A DNA stretch of 64,000 nt from Leifsonia psychrotolerans (GTDB lineage Bacteria; Actinomycetota; Actinomycetes; Actinomycetales; Microbacteriaceae): the NCBI RefSeq assembly GCF_013410665.1, contig NZ_JACCFM010000001.1, positions 3,596,001-3,660,000 on the forward strand, written 5' to 3'. Made by a program: the position numbers and the translations under genes. Of the stretch, positions 56,498 to 64,000 are shown in pieces. The notes below the pieces were generated by a model that worked only from the letters and a program-made list of their open reading frames with translations, searched no databases and was not told the origin of the DNA. The number at the start of each line of letters is the position of its first letter. Within the stretch, counting starts at the first letter, position 1.

Positions 56498-56806
56498 ATG
56501 GCGGGACAAAAGATCCGCATTCGACTTAAGTCATATGACCACGAGGTCATTGACACCTCGGCGCGCAAGATCGTCGACACCGTCACCCGTGCGGGTGCAA
56601 CCGTCGTCGGCCCCGTGCCGCTTCCGACCGAGAAGAACGTGGTGTGTGTCATCCGTTCGCCTCACAAGTACAAGGACAGCCGGGAGCACTTTGAAATGCG
56701 CACCCACAAGCGTCTGATCGACATCATTGACCCGACGCCGAAGGCTGTCGACTCGCTTATGCGTCTCGACCTTCCGGCCGACGTCAACATCGAGATCAAG
56801 CTCTAA
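56498..56806 (+). CDS. rpsJ: 30S ribosomal protein S10
   Basis: A 102-residue S10 ([19 protein letters not shown]...), full length. ATG 56498 was chosen over an in-frame TTG at 56477 because [10 protein letters not shown] is the conserved start and AGAGAG lies upstream. Confidence 0.98.
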   Translation: MAGQKIRIRLKSYDHEVIDTSARKIVDTVTRAGATVVGPVPLPTEKNVVCVIRSPHKYKDSREHFEMRTHKRLIDIIDPTPKAVDSLMRLDLPADVNIEIKL

Positions 56807-56816
56807 GGGGGCCGGA

Positions 56817-57476
56817 ATGTCTCACGCAGATACTAAGACCACCAAGGGCCTGCTCGGCAAGAAGCTCGGCATGACCCAGGTGTGGGACGAGAACAACAAG
56901 CTTGTTCCCGTGACCGTCATCGAAATCGCGCCGAACGTCGTCACCCAGATTCGCAGCACCGCGGTCGACGGCTACAACGCCGTTCAGATCGCTTCTGGCG
57001 CCATTGACCCGCGCAAGGTGAACAAGCCCGCCGCAGGTCACTTCGACAAGGCCGGCGTCACGCCGCGCCGTCACCTCACCGAACTCCGCACCGCGGATGC
57101 CGCTGACTACGCCCTGGGCCAGGAACTCACCGTTGACGGTGTTTTCGAAGCCGGTACCAAGGTTGACGTCATGGGCACGAGCAAGGGTAAGGGCTTCGCC
57201 GGTGTCATGAAGCGTCACAACTTCAAGGGTGTCTCCGCTTCGCACGGTTCACACCGCAACCACCGTAAGCCCGGTTCCATCGGTGCTTCCTCGACCCCGA
57301 GCCGTGTCTTCAAGGGCATGCGCATGGCTGGTCGAATGGGTGGCGAGCGCGTCACTGTGCTGAACCTCAAGGTTCACTCGGTTGATGCCGAAAAGGGCCT
57401 CCTGCTGGTCAAGGGTGCCGTTCCCGGCGCCAAGGGCCGTCTCGTATTCGTTCGCAACGCAGTGAAGGGGGCGTAG
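56817..57476 (+). CDS. rplC: 50S ribosomal protein L3
   Basis: A 219-residue L3. [16 protein letters not shown] at the N-terminus and [14 protein letters not shown] with [13 protein letters not shown] in the peptidyl-transferase loop are conserved. AAGGGGG precedes ATG 56817. Confidence 0.98.
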   Translation: MSHADTKTTKGLLGKKLGMTQVWDENNKLVPVTVIEIAPNVVTQIRSTAVDGYNAVQIASGAIDPRKVNKPAAGHFDKAGVTPRRHLTELRTADAADYALGQELTVDGVFEAGTKVDVMGTSKGKGFAGVMKRHNFKGVSASHGSHRNHRKPGSIGASSTPSRVFKGMRMAGRMGGERVTVLNLKVHSVDAEKGLLLVKGAVPGAKGRLVFVRNAVKGA

Positions 57477-57479
57477 TTC

Positions 57480-58130
57480 ATGGCTACTGCACTCGACATC
57501 GTCGACGCGAAGGGCAAGAAGGCTGGCTCCGTTGAGCTGCCCGCAGACCTCTTCGACGTTCAGACCAACATCCCGCTGATTCACCAGGTCGTTGTCGCGC
57601 AGCTCGCTGCCGCACGTCAGGGTACGCACAAGACCAAGGGCCGCGGCGAAGTTTCCGGCGCCGGTCGCAAGCCGTTCAAGCAGAAGGGAACCGGTCGCGC
57701 TCGTCAGGGCTCGATCCGCGCCCCTCAGATGACCGGTGGTGGCATCGTCCACGGACCGACCCCGCGCAGCTACGATCAGCGCACCCCCAAGAAGATGATC
57801 GCCGCAGCTCTTCGTGGCTCGCTGTCCGACCGCGCTCGCGGTGGACGCGTTCACGTGGTTGAGGCACTCTTCACGGGCGAGACCCCCAACACCAAGGTTG
57901 CCCTGTCGCTGCTGAACAGCATCGCCTCGAGCAAGCACGTGCTGGTCGTTCTCGAGCGCTCCGACGAGCTCACCCTGCGTAGCATCCGTAACGTTCCGAC
58001 CGTCCACGTTCTTGCGTGGGACCAGCTGAACGCCTACGACGTGCTCGTCAGTGACGACATCGTCTTCACCAAGGGCGCGTTTGACGCGTTCGTGTCGGCG
58101 AAGACCAAGAAGGAAGAGGTGTCCGCATAA
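57480..58130 (+). CDS. rplD: 50S ribosomal protein L4
   Basis: A 216-residue L4 with the exit-tunnel loop [20 protein letters not shown] and [10 protein letters not shown]. It starts three bases after rplC and overlaps rplW by one base. Confidence 0.98.
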   Translation: MATALDIVDAKGKKAGSVELPADLFDVQTNIPLIHQVVVAQLAAARQGTHKTKGRGEVSGAGRKPFKQKGTGRARQGSIRAPQMTGGGIVHGPTPRSYDQRTPKKMIAAALRGSLSDRARGGRVHVVEALFTGETPNTKVALSLLNSIASSKHVLVVLERSDELTLRSIRNVPTVHVLAWDQLNAYDVLVSDDIVFTKGAFDAFVSAKTKKEEVSA

Positions 58131-58432
58131 TGGCTACCGCTATCAACAAGGACCCCCGCGACGTCATCATCGCTCCGGTCGTCTCTGAGAAGAGCTACGG
58201 CCTGATTGATCAGGGCAAGTACACCTTCATCGTGGACCCGCGCTCGAACAAGACCGAGATCAAGCTCGCTATTGAGAAGATCTTCAAGGTCGAGGTCGCG
58301 TCGATCAACACGCTCAACCGTGTTGGGAAGACTCGCCGTACCAAGTTCGGTATGGGCAAGCGCAAGGACACCAAGCGTGCCATCGTCACGCTGAAGTCTG
58401 GTTCCATCGACATCTTCACGGCCGTCGGCTAA
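58130..58432 (+). CDS. rplW: 50S ribosomal protein L23
   Basis: A 100-residue L23 ([13 protein letters not shown]...), which sits at the tunnel exit and docks trigger factor and SRP. Start overlaps the rplD stop. Confidence 0.98.
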   Translation: MATAINKDPRDVIIAPVVSEKSYGLIDQGKYTFIVDPRSNKTEIKLAIEKIFKVEVASINTLNRVGKTRRTKFGMGKRKDTKRAIVTLKSGSIDIFTAVG

Positions 58433-58458
58433 CGCGGCTCGGATTAGAGGAATAACAA

Positions 58459-59298
58459 ATGGCTATTCGTAAGTACAAGCCCACGACCCCGGGTCGCCGT
58501 GGTTCATCTGTTGCGGACTTCGCAGAGATCACCCGCTCGACCCCGGAAAAGTCGCTGCTTCGTCCCCTGTCCAAGACCGGTGGTCGTAACAACCAGGGTC
58601 GCATCACGACTCGTCACATCGGTGGTGGCCACAAGCGCCAGTACCGTGTGATCGACTTCAAGCGCAACGACAAAGATGGCATCAACGCCAAGGTCGCTCA
58701 CATCGAGTACGACCCGAACCGTACGGCACGCATCGCGCTGCTGCACTTCGTTGATGGCACCAAGCGCTACATCGTTGCTCCGAACAAGCTGAACCAGGGC
58801 GACATCGTCGAGTCGGGACCCGGTGCTGACATCAAGCCCGGTAACAACCTGCCGTTGAAGAACATCCCCACCGGTACGGTCATTCACATGATCGAGCTGC
58901 GTCCGGGTGGTGGCGCCAAGATGGCCCGCTCCGCCGGTGCGTCGGTTCGCCTCGTGGCCAAGGATGGCCCCTACGCCCAGCTTCGTCTGCCGTCCGGAGA
59001 AATCCGTAACGTCGACGCTCGCTGCCGCGCAACCATTGGTGAGGTCGGCAACGCCGAGCAGTCCAACATCAACTGGGGAAAGGCCGGCCGTATGCGTTGG
59101 AAGGGCGTTCGCCCGACCGTACGTGGTGTCGCCATGAACCCGGTCGACCACCCGCACGGTGGTGGTGAAGGTAAGACTTCCGGTGGACGTCACCCTGTCT
59201 CCCCTTGGGGCCAGAAGGAAGGGCGCACCCGCCACATCAACAAGGAAAGCGACAAGCTCATTGTTCGTCGCCGTACCGTCGGCAAGAAGCGTAAGTAG
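58459..59298 (+). CDS. rplB: 50S ribosomal protein L2
   Basis: A 279-residue L2, full length, with the conserved [14 protein letters not shown] loop containing the His important for peptidyl transfer. AGAGGAA precedes the ATG. Confidence 0.98.
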   Translation: MAIRKYKPTTPGRRGSSVADFAEITRSTPEKSLLRPLSKTGGRNNQGRITTRHIGGGHKRQYRVIDFKRNDKDGINAKVAHIEYDPNRTARIALLHFVDGTKRYIVAPNKLNQGDIVESGPGADIKPGNNLPLKNIPTGTVIHMIELRPGGGAKMARSAGASVRLVAKDGPYAQLRLPSGEIRNVDARCRATIGEVGNAEQSNINWGKAGRMRWKGVRPTVRGVAMNPVDHPHGGGEGKTSGGRHPVSPWGQKEGRTRHINKESDKLIVRRRTVGKKRK

Positions 59299-59307
59299 GA
59301 GTAGACG

Positions 59308-59589
59308 ATGCCACGCAGTCTCAAGAAGGGCCCCTTCGTTGATGACCACCTGCTCCGCAAGGTTGTCACGGCGAACGAAGCCAACAACAAGAACGTAATC
59401 AAGACCTGGTCACGCCGGTCGATGATCATCCCCGCCATGCTGGGACACACCATCGCCGTGCACGACGGTCGCAAGCACATCCCGGTGTTCGTCACCGAAA
59501 CCATGGTGGGACACAAGCTCGGTGAATTCGCGCCGACTCGTACTTTCCGTGGACACGTGAAGGACGACAAGAAGGGCCGTCGCCGCTAA
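59308..59589 (+). CDS. rpsS: 30S ribosomal protein S19
   Basis: A 93-residue S19 ([19 protein letters not shown]...), full length, nine bases after rplB. Confidence 0.98.
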   Translation: MPRSLKKGPFVDDHLLRKVVTANEANNKNVIKTWSRRSMIIPAMLGHTIAVHDGRKHIPVFVTETMVGHKLGEFAPTRTFRGHVKDDKKGRRR

Positions 59590-59614
59590 CGCGGTGGCGA
59601 AAGGAGGAGAAGAA

Positions 59615-59980
59615 ATGGTGGAGTCGATCGCACGTGTGCGTCACATCCGCGTTACCCCCCAGAAGGCTCGTCGCGTCGTCAACTTGATTCGCGGCAAGCA
59701 GGCTATCGAGGCCCTGGCAATCCTGAAGTTCGCCCCGCAGGGTGCGAGCGACCCGGTCTACAAGCTGGTGGCTTCGGCCATGGCCAACGCCCGAGTCAAG
59801 GCAGATGCCTCGAACACCTTTCTGGACGAGCAGGACCTGTACGTGAGCAGCGCATTCGTTGATGAGGGCACGACCCTCAAGCGTTTCCAGCCGCGTGCAC
59901 AGGGCCGCGCATTCCAGATTTTGAAGCGCACGAGCCACATCACGGTTGTGCTCGCCACTCCTGAGGAGGGTACGAAGTAA
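59615..59980 (+). CDS. rplV: 50S ribosomal protein L22
   Basis: A 121-residue L22. ATG 59615 was chosen: AAGGAGG lies eight bases upstream and [20 protein letters not shown] is the conserved start. An in-frame GTG at 59594 lies before that ribosome site and is unlikely. Confidence 0.97.
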   Translation: MVESIARVRHIRVTPQKARRVVNLIRGKQAIEALAILKFAPQGASDPVYKLVASAMANARVKADASNTFLDEQDLYVSSAFVDEGTTLKRFQPRAQGRAFQILKRTSHITVVLATPEEGTK

Positions 59981-60738
59981 TGGGTCAGAAAGTAAACCCC
60001 TATGGCTTCCGTCTGGGAATCACGACCGACCACGTGTCGCGTTGGTTCTCTGACAGCACGAAGCCGGGTCAGCGTTACAGCGATTTCGTCGCTGAAGACG
60101 TTCAGATCCGTCGCCTGCTGAGCACGAGCCTCGACCGCGCGGGAGTTTCGCGCATCGAGATCGAGCGCACCCGTGACCGCGTCCGCGTTGACATTCACAC
60201 TGCCCGCCCGGGCATTGTGATCGGTCGCCGTGGCGCCGAGGCCGAGCGCATCCGTGCCGACCTCGAGAAGCTCACGAAGAAGCAGATCCAGCTGAACATC
60301 CTCGAGGTCAAGAACCCCGAGGCTGACGCTCAGCTTGTCGCTCAGGGCATTGCCGAGCAGCTCTCCGCTCGTGTGGCTTTCCGCCGCGCGATGCGTAAGG
60401 GTCTGCAGGGCGCCCAGCGTGCCGGCGCCAAGGGTGTTCGCATCCAGGTCTCCGGCCGTCTCGGCGGCGCTGAGATGAGCCGTTCGGAGTTCTACCGCGA
60501 AGGCCGTGTGCCGCTGCACACCCTGCGCGCGAACATCGACTACGGCTTCTATGAAGCCAAGACCACCTTCGGCCGTATCGGCGTGAAGGTCTGGATCTAC
60601 AAGGGCGACATCACCAACAAGGAACTCGCTCGCGAGCAGGCGAACGCAAAGTCGTCGCGCCCCGAGCGTCGTGACGACCGTCCCCGCCGTGCGCCTCGCG
60701 CCGAGCAGGCGCCGGTTGCAGCAGGAGTTGAGGCATAA
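59980..60738 (+). CDS. rpsC: 30S ribosomal protein S3
   Basis: A 252-residue S3 with KH domain ([19 protein letters not shown]) and a basic/Ala/Pro tail after about 215. Start overlaps the rplV stop by one base. Confidence 0.98.
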   Translation: MGQKVNPYGFRLGITTDHVSRWFSDSTKPGQRYSDFVAEDVQIRRLLSTSLDRAGVSRIEIERTRDRVRVDIHTARPGIVIGRRGAEAERIRADLEKLTKKQIQLNILEVKNPEADAQLVAQGIAEQLSARVAFRRAMRKGLQGAQRAGAKGVRIQVSGRLGGAEMSRSEFYREGRVPLHTLRANIDYGFYEAKTTFGRIGVKVWIYKGDITNKELAREQANAKSSRPERRDDRPRRAPRAEQAPVAAGVEA

Positions 60739-60740
60739 CC

Positions 60741-61159
<419 letters not shown>

Positions 61160-61160
<1 letters not shown>

Positions 61161-61498
61161 TGGCGCTCGGATCCAAGGAGCTCGCAACTGACGAGCTCGA
61201 CACATTTGAAAATGAGCGACTGCTCGAAGAGCTGAAGAAGGCCAAGGAAGAGCTGTTCAACCTGCGCTTCCAGTCGGCCACCGGTCAGCTCGAGAGCCAC
61301 GGCCGCCTGCGTGCGGTCAAGCGCGACATCGCTCGCATCTACACGATCATTCGTGAGCGCGAGCTGGGCATTCGTGCCACGCCTGTCGCTGCTCCGGCCT
61401 CGGCTCCGGCCAAGGCTGAGAAGAAGACCAAGAAGGCCAAGGCTGAGGCTCCCACTGAGGATGCCGCAGCCGAGGCCGTCGAGACGAAGGAGGCCTAG
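61160..61498 (+). CDS. rpmC: 50S ribosomal protein L29 with C-terminal extension
   Basis: A 112-residue L29. Residues 8-75 are the usual two-helix domain ([18 protein letters not shown]). Residues about 76-112 are an Ala/Lys/Glu-rich tail ([17 protein letters not shown]), making it some 35 residues longer than typical L29. Confidence 0.96.
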
Positions 61499-61500
61499 TC

Positions 61501-61800
61501 ATGGCGAAGTCTGACGAGAAGGTCGTCGCTGCCGAGGCTGAGGCTCTGGTTCGCGGTTACCGCAAGACGCTGCGTGGATACGTGACCAGCGACAAGATGG
61601 ACAAGACCATCGTTGTCGAGGTTGAAGACCGCGTGAAGCACCCGTTGTACGGCAAGGTTATCCGCCGTACGTCCAAGCTGAAGGCTCACGATGAGGCGAA
61701 CTCCGCCGGCATCGGTGACCTGGTCCTGATCAGTGAGACCCGTCCGCTCAGCGCCTCCAAGCGCTGGCGCCTGGTCGAGATTCTCGAGAAGGCCAAGTAA
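61501..61800 (+). CDS. rpsQ: 30S ribosomal protein S17
   Basis: A 99-residue S17 with [20 protein letters not shown]; about 17 residues precede the conserved core, as often in actinobacteria. Confidence 0.98.
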   Translation: MAKSDEKVVAAEAEALVRGYRKTLRGYVTSDKMDKTIVVEVEDRVKHPLYGKVIRRTSKLKAHDEANSAGIGDLVLISETRPLSASKRWRLVEILEKAK

Positions 61801-61833
61801 GCCTCGCGCTTGCTTGAAAGAAGGAGTTAGAAA

Positions 61834-62202
61834 GTGCTTCAGCAAGAATCACGACTCAAGGTTGCCGACAACACGGGTGCCAAGGAACTGTTGACCATCC
61901 GCGTTCTCGGTGGCTCAGGCCGTCGCTACGCCGGTATCGGTGACATCATCGTCGCCACGGTCAAGGACGCTATCCCGGGCGGCAACGTCAAGAAGGGTGA
62001 CGTCGTCAAGGCTGTCATCGTTCGCGTCAAAAAGCAGACCCGTCGTCCAGACGGTTCGTACATCAAGTTCGATGAGAACGCCGCAGTGATTTTGAAGAAC
62101 GACGGTGACCCCCGCGGTACCCGCATCTTCGGACCGGTCGGTCGCGAGCTTCGCGACAAGAAGTTCATGAAGATCATCTCGTTGGCACCGGAGGTTATCT
62201 AA
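61834..62202 (+). CDS. rplN: 50S ribosomal protein L14
   Basis: A 122-residue L14 ([20 protein letters not shown]...). GTG 61834 is preceded by AAGGAG. First gene of the spc section. Confidence 0.98.
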   Translation: MLQQESRLKVADNTGAKELLTIRVLGGSGRRYAGIGDIIVATVKDAIPGGNVKKGDVVKAVIVRVKKQTRRPDGSYIKFDENAAVILKNDGDPRGTRIFGPVGRELRDKKFMKIISLAPEVI

Positions 62203-62205
62203 GTC

Positions 62206-62565
62206 ATGGCCAGAATCAAGAAGGGTGACCTCGTTCAGGTCATCACCGGCCGCACCCAGGCTCGCGGCGGAGACCGTGGCAAGCAGGGGCGCGTGCTCGA
62301 AGTGCAGGTTGAGAAGAACCGTGTTCTCGTCGAGGGCATCAACTTCGTGACCAAGCACGTTCGCGTCGGCCAGACCCAGCGCGGCACCAAGACCGGTGGC
62401 ATCGAGACCTTCGAAGCCCCGATCCACGTGTCCAACGTTGCGATTGTCGACCCGGAGACCAAGAAGCCGACCAAGGTTGGCGTGCGTATTGAAGAGGTAA
62501 CGAAGGACGGCGTCTCCAAGACGGTCCGCATCCGTTACGCCAAGAAGTCAGGTAAGGACCTCTAA
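62206..62565 (+). CDS. rplX: 50S ribosomal protein L24
   Basis: A 119-residue L24 with KOW motif ([21 protein letters not shown]). Three bases after rplN; overlaps rplE by one base. Confidence 0.98.
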   Translation: MARIKKGDLVQVITGRTQARGGDRGKQGRVLEVQVEKNRVLVEGINFVTKHVRVGQTQRGTKTGGIETFEAPIHVSNVAIVDPETKKPTKVGVRIEEVTKDGVSKTVRIRYAKKSGKDL

Positions 62566-63176
62566 TGACTGACACTGCAGTGGATGCAGCTGGAACCGCG
62601 CCCGCCGCGGCCATCCAGCCTCGCCTCAAGGCGAAGTACCAGGCAGAGATTGCTGCCGAACTCGGCAAGGCACTCGGCTTCACCAACCCGCACCAGATCC
62701 CGACGCTCACCAAGATCGTCGTGAACATGGGTGTCGGCGAGGCAGCACGCGACGGCAAGATCATTGATGGCGCCGTTGCCGACCTCGTGAAGATCACCGG
62801 TCAGAAGCCGCAGGTCACCAAGGCCCGCAAGTCCATCGCGCAGTTCAAACTGCGTGAGGGTCAGCCGATCGGCGCGCACGTCACACTGCGCGGCGACCGC
62901 ATGTGGGAGTTCCTCGACCGCCTGCTGAGCCTTGCTCTTCCGCGTATCCGTGACTTCCGCGGCCTCTCGGACAAGCAGTTCGACGGAAGCGGAAACTACA
63001 CCTTCGGTCTGACCGAGCAGGTTATGTTCCACGAGATCGACCAGGACCGCATCGACCGTCTTCGCGGAATGGACATCACCGTTGTGACGACCGCCAAGAA
63101 CGACGAAGCCGGCCGTGCGCTCCTCAAGGCACTGGGCTTCCCGTTCAAGGCCGCCGATAACGCGGGCAACAAGTAG
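62565..63176 (+). CDS. rplE: 50S ribosomal protein L5
   Basis: A 203-residue L5 with [16 protein letters not shown] and [18 protein letters not shown]. About 20 Ala-rich residues precede the conserved start. No S14 gene follows. Confidence 0.98.
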   Translation: MTDTAVDAAGTAPAAAIQPRLKAKYQAEIAAELGKALGFTNPHQIPTLTKIVVNMGVGEAARDGKIIDGAVADLVKITGQKPQVTKARKSIAQFKLREGQPIGAHVTLRGDRMWEFLDRLLSLALPRIRDFRGLSDKQFDGSGNYTFGLTEQVMFHEIDQDRIDRLRGMDITVVTTAKNDEAGRALLKALGFPFKAADNAGNK

Positions 63177-63331
63177 TCAATAAAGCAAGTAAGCTTACGT
63201 AGCTTTGCTTAGCTTTACCCTGCTTGATCTAGTTTCACCCCCGGGGGCCGGACAACCGTCCGGCCCCTCCACCGCGAAGGTCGTCAGCCGTGTAACGGCT
63301 GCACGAAACCAAGCGAGAAAGGCACCACATA
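63177..63331 (+). other. Gap between rplE and rpsH with hairpin
   Basis: 155 bases where many actinobacteria encode a 61-residue S14. Here there is no gene. A perfect 10-bp hairpin (63244-63253 with 63258-63267, AACC loop) and a GTAAGCTTAC palindrome near 63188 are present. Confidence 0.75.
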
Positions 63332-63730
63332 ATGACAATGACAGATCCGGTCGCAGACATGCTGACCAGACTGCGCAACGCTAACTCGGCGTACCACGAC
63401 ACCGTGTCTATGCCGCACAGCAAGCTCAAAGCGAACATCGCTGAGATCCTCAAGGCTCAGGGATACATCTCCGCCTGGGACGTCAAGGACGCAACGGTCG
63501 GCCAGACCCTCACGTTGAACCTGAAGTTCGGTCCCAACCGCGAACGTTCTATCGTCGGCATCAAGCGGGTTTCCAAGCCCGGTCTGCGCGTGTACGCAAA
63601 GTCGACCGAGATCCCCACGGTTCTCGGCGGCCTCGGCGTTGCCATCCTGTCCACCTCCAGCGGTCTGCTTACCGACCGCCAGGCAGAGAAGAAGGGCGTA
63701 GGCGGAGAAGTTCTCGCCTACGTGTGGTAG
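63332..63730 (+). CDS. rpsH: 30S ribosomal protein S8
   Basis: A 132-residue S8 ([21 protein letters not shown]...), full length. ATG 63332 fits the GAAAGG site nine bases upstream better than the second ATG at 63338. Confidence 0.97.
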   Translation: MTMTDPVADMLTRLRNANSAYHDTVSMPHSKLKANIAEILKAQGYISAWDVKDATVGQTLTLNLKFGPNRERSIVGIKRVSKPGLRVYAKSTEIPTVLGGLGVAILSTSSGLLTDRQAEKKGVGGEVLAYVW

Positions 63731-63736
63731 CCGACA

Positions 63737-64000
63737 ATGTCACGTATTGGAAGAATGCCCATCGAGATCCCTGCCGGGGTCACCGTATCGGCTGACGGCC
63801 AGCTCGTCTCCGTCAAGGGCCCGAAGGGCGAGCTCACGCTCACCGTCGCCAAGCCCATCGAGGTCAAGATTGAGGATGCCCAGGTTCTGGTCACCCGTCC
63901 GGACGACGAGCGCTCATCGCGTTCGCTTCACGGCCTGACCCGTACCCTGATCCACAACCAGATCATTGGTGTGACCCAGGGCTACACCAAGGGCCTCGAA
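63737..64000 (+). CDS. rplF: 50S ribosomal protein L6 (partial, cut by window end)
   Basis: The first 88 residues of L6 ([19 protein letters not shown]...), six bases after rpsH. The 3' half lies outside the window. Confidence 0.96.
   Translation, partial: MSRIGRMPIEIPAGVTVSADGQLVSVKGPKGELTLTVAKPIEVKIEDAQVLVTRPDDERSSRSLHGLTRTLIHNQIIGVTQGYTKGLE

Overview
The window is high-GC DNA from an actinobacterium of the order Micrococcales, most likely family Microbacteriaceae. This rests on the residue usage and gene order of the ribosomal proteins, the actinobacterial promoter and start-codon habits (many GTG starts, leaderless genes with TACNCT boxes), and a REP-like sequence built on GGTCTCGACAGGCTCGACC that I associate with Microbacteriaceae genomes. 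No tRNA, rRNA, insertion sequence, phage gene or CRISPR array was seen.

Layout. (1) 1-185 is the 3' end of rpoC with its terminator. (2) 313-1531 holds a TetR regulator, with a palindromic operator in its own promoter, and a CarD-type RNA polymerase-binding protein. (3) 1755-20232 is one long operon-like run: Ser/Thr kinase, a 1995-residue Ig/FN3-type surface protein, MoxR AAA ATPase, DUF58 protein, transglutaminase-fold membrane protein, FHA protein, PP2C phosphatase, a small protein with repeated D-D-[DE]-T-V-L motifs, and two membrane proteins carrying a variant Leu-rich-repeat-like domain. The core matches the PFNA cluster described in Bifidobacterium (kinase, FN3, AAA ATPase, DUF58, transglutaminase, PP2C). 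(4) 20679-32572 and 32961-45713 are two complete, adjacent, co-oriented type IV pilus operons in the same order: pilB, pilT, pilC, major pilin, minor pilins, PilX-like protein, pilD, pilM, pilN, pilO. (5) 45832-50215 holds two membrane proteins and one soluble protein of unknown role, and an acyl-CoA dehydrogenase, with REP-like clusters around them. (6) 50734-55108 is the str operon (rpsL, rpsG, fusA, tuf). (7) 55172-55969 has two small reverse-strand genes. (8) 56498-64000 is the S10-spc operon from rpsJ into rplF, cut by the window edge.

How the parts may work together. The kinase, FHA protein and PP2C form a phospho-threonine circuit. Three neighbouring products (FHA protein, PP2C tail, repeat protein) share a D-[DE]-T-V motif that could be phosphorylated and read by the FHA domain. 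MoxR, DUF58 and the transglutaminase-fold protein usually act together at the envelope, here probably on the giant surface protein. The pilus operons would each build an extension/retraction machine; they differ most in the exposed parts (major pilin, minor pilins, a lectin-like domain in one PilX, an Ig/carboxypeptidase-regulatory-like domain in a minor pilin of the other). Similar C4-N(3-7)-G4 inverted repeats lie upstream of the kinase operon, both pilB genes and both major pilin genes, suggesting one unidentified regulator for the whole 44-kb surface block. The block sits between rpoC and rpsL, two loci that are normally close together in actinobacteria.
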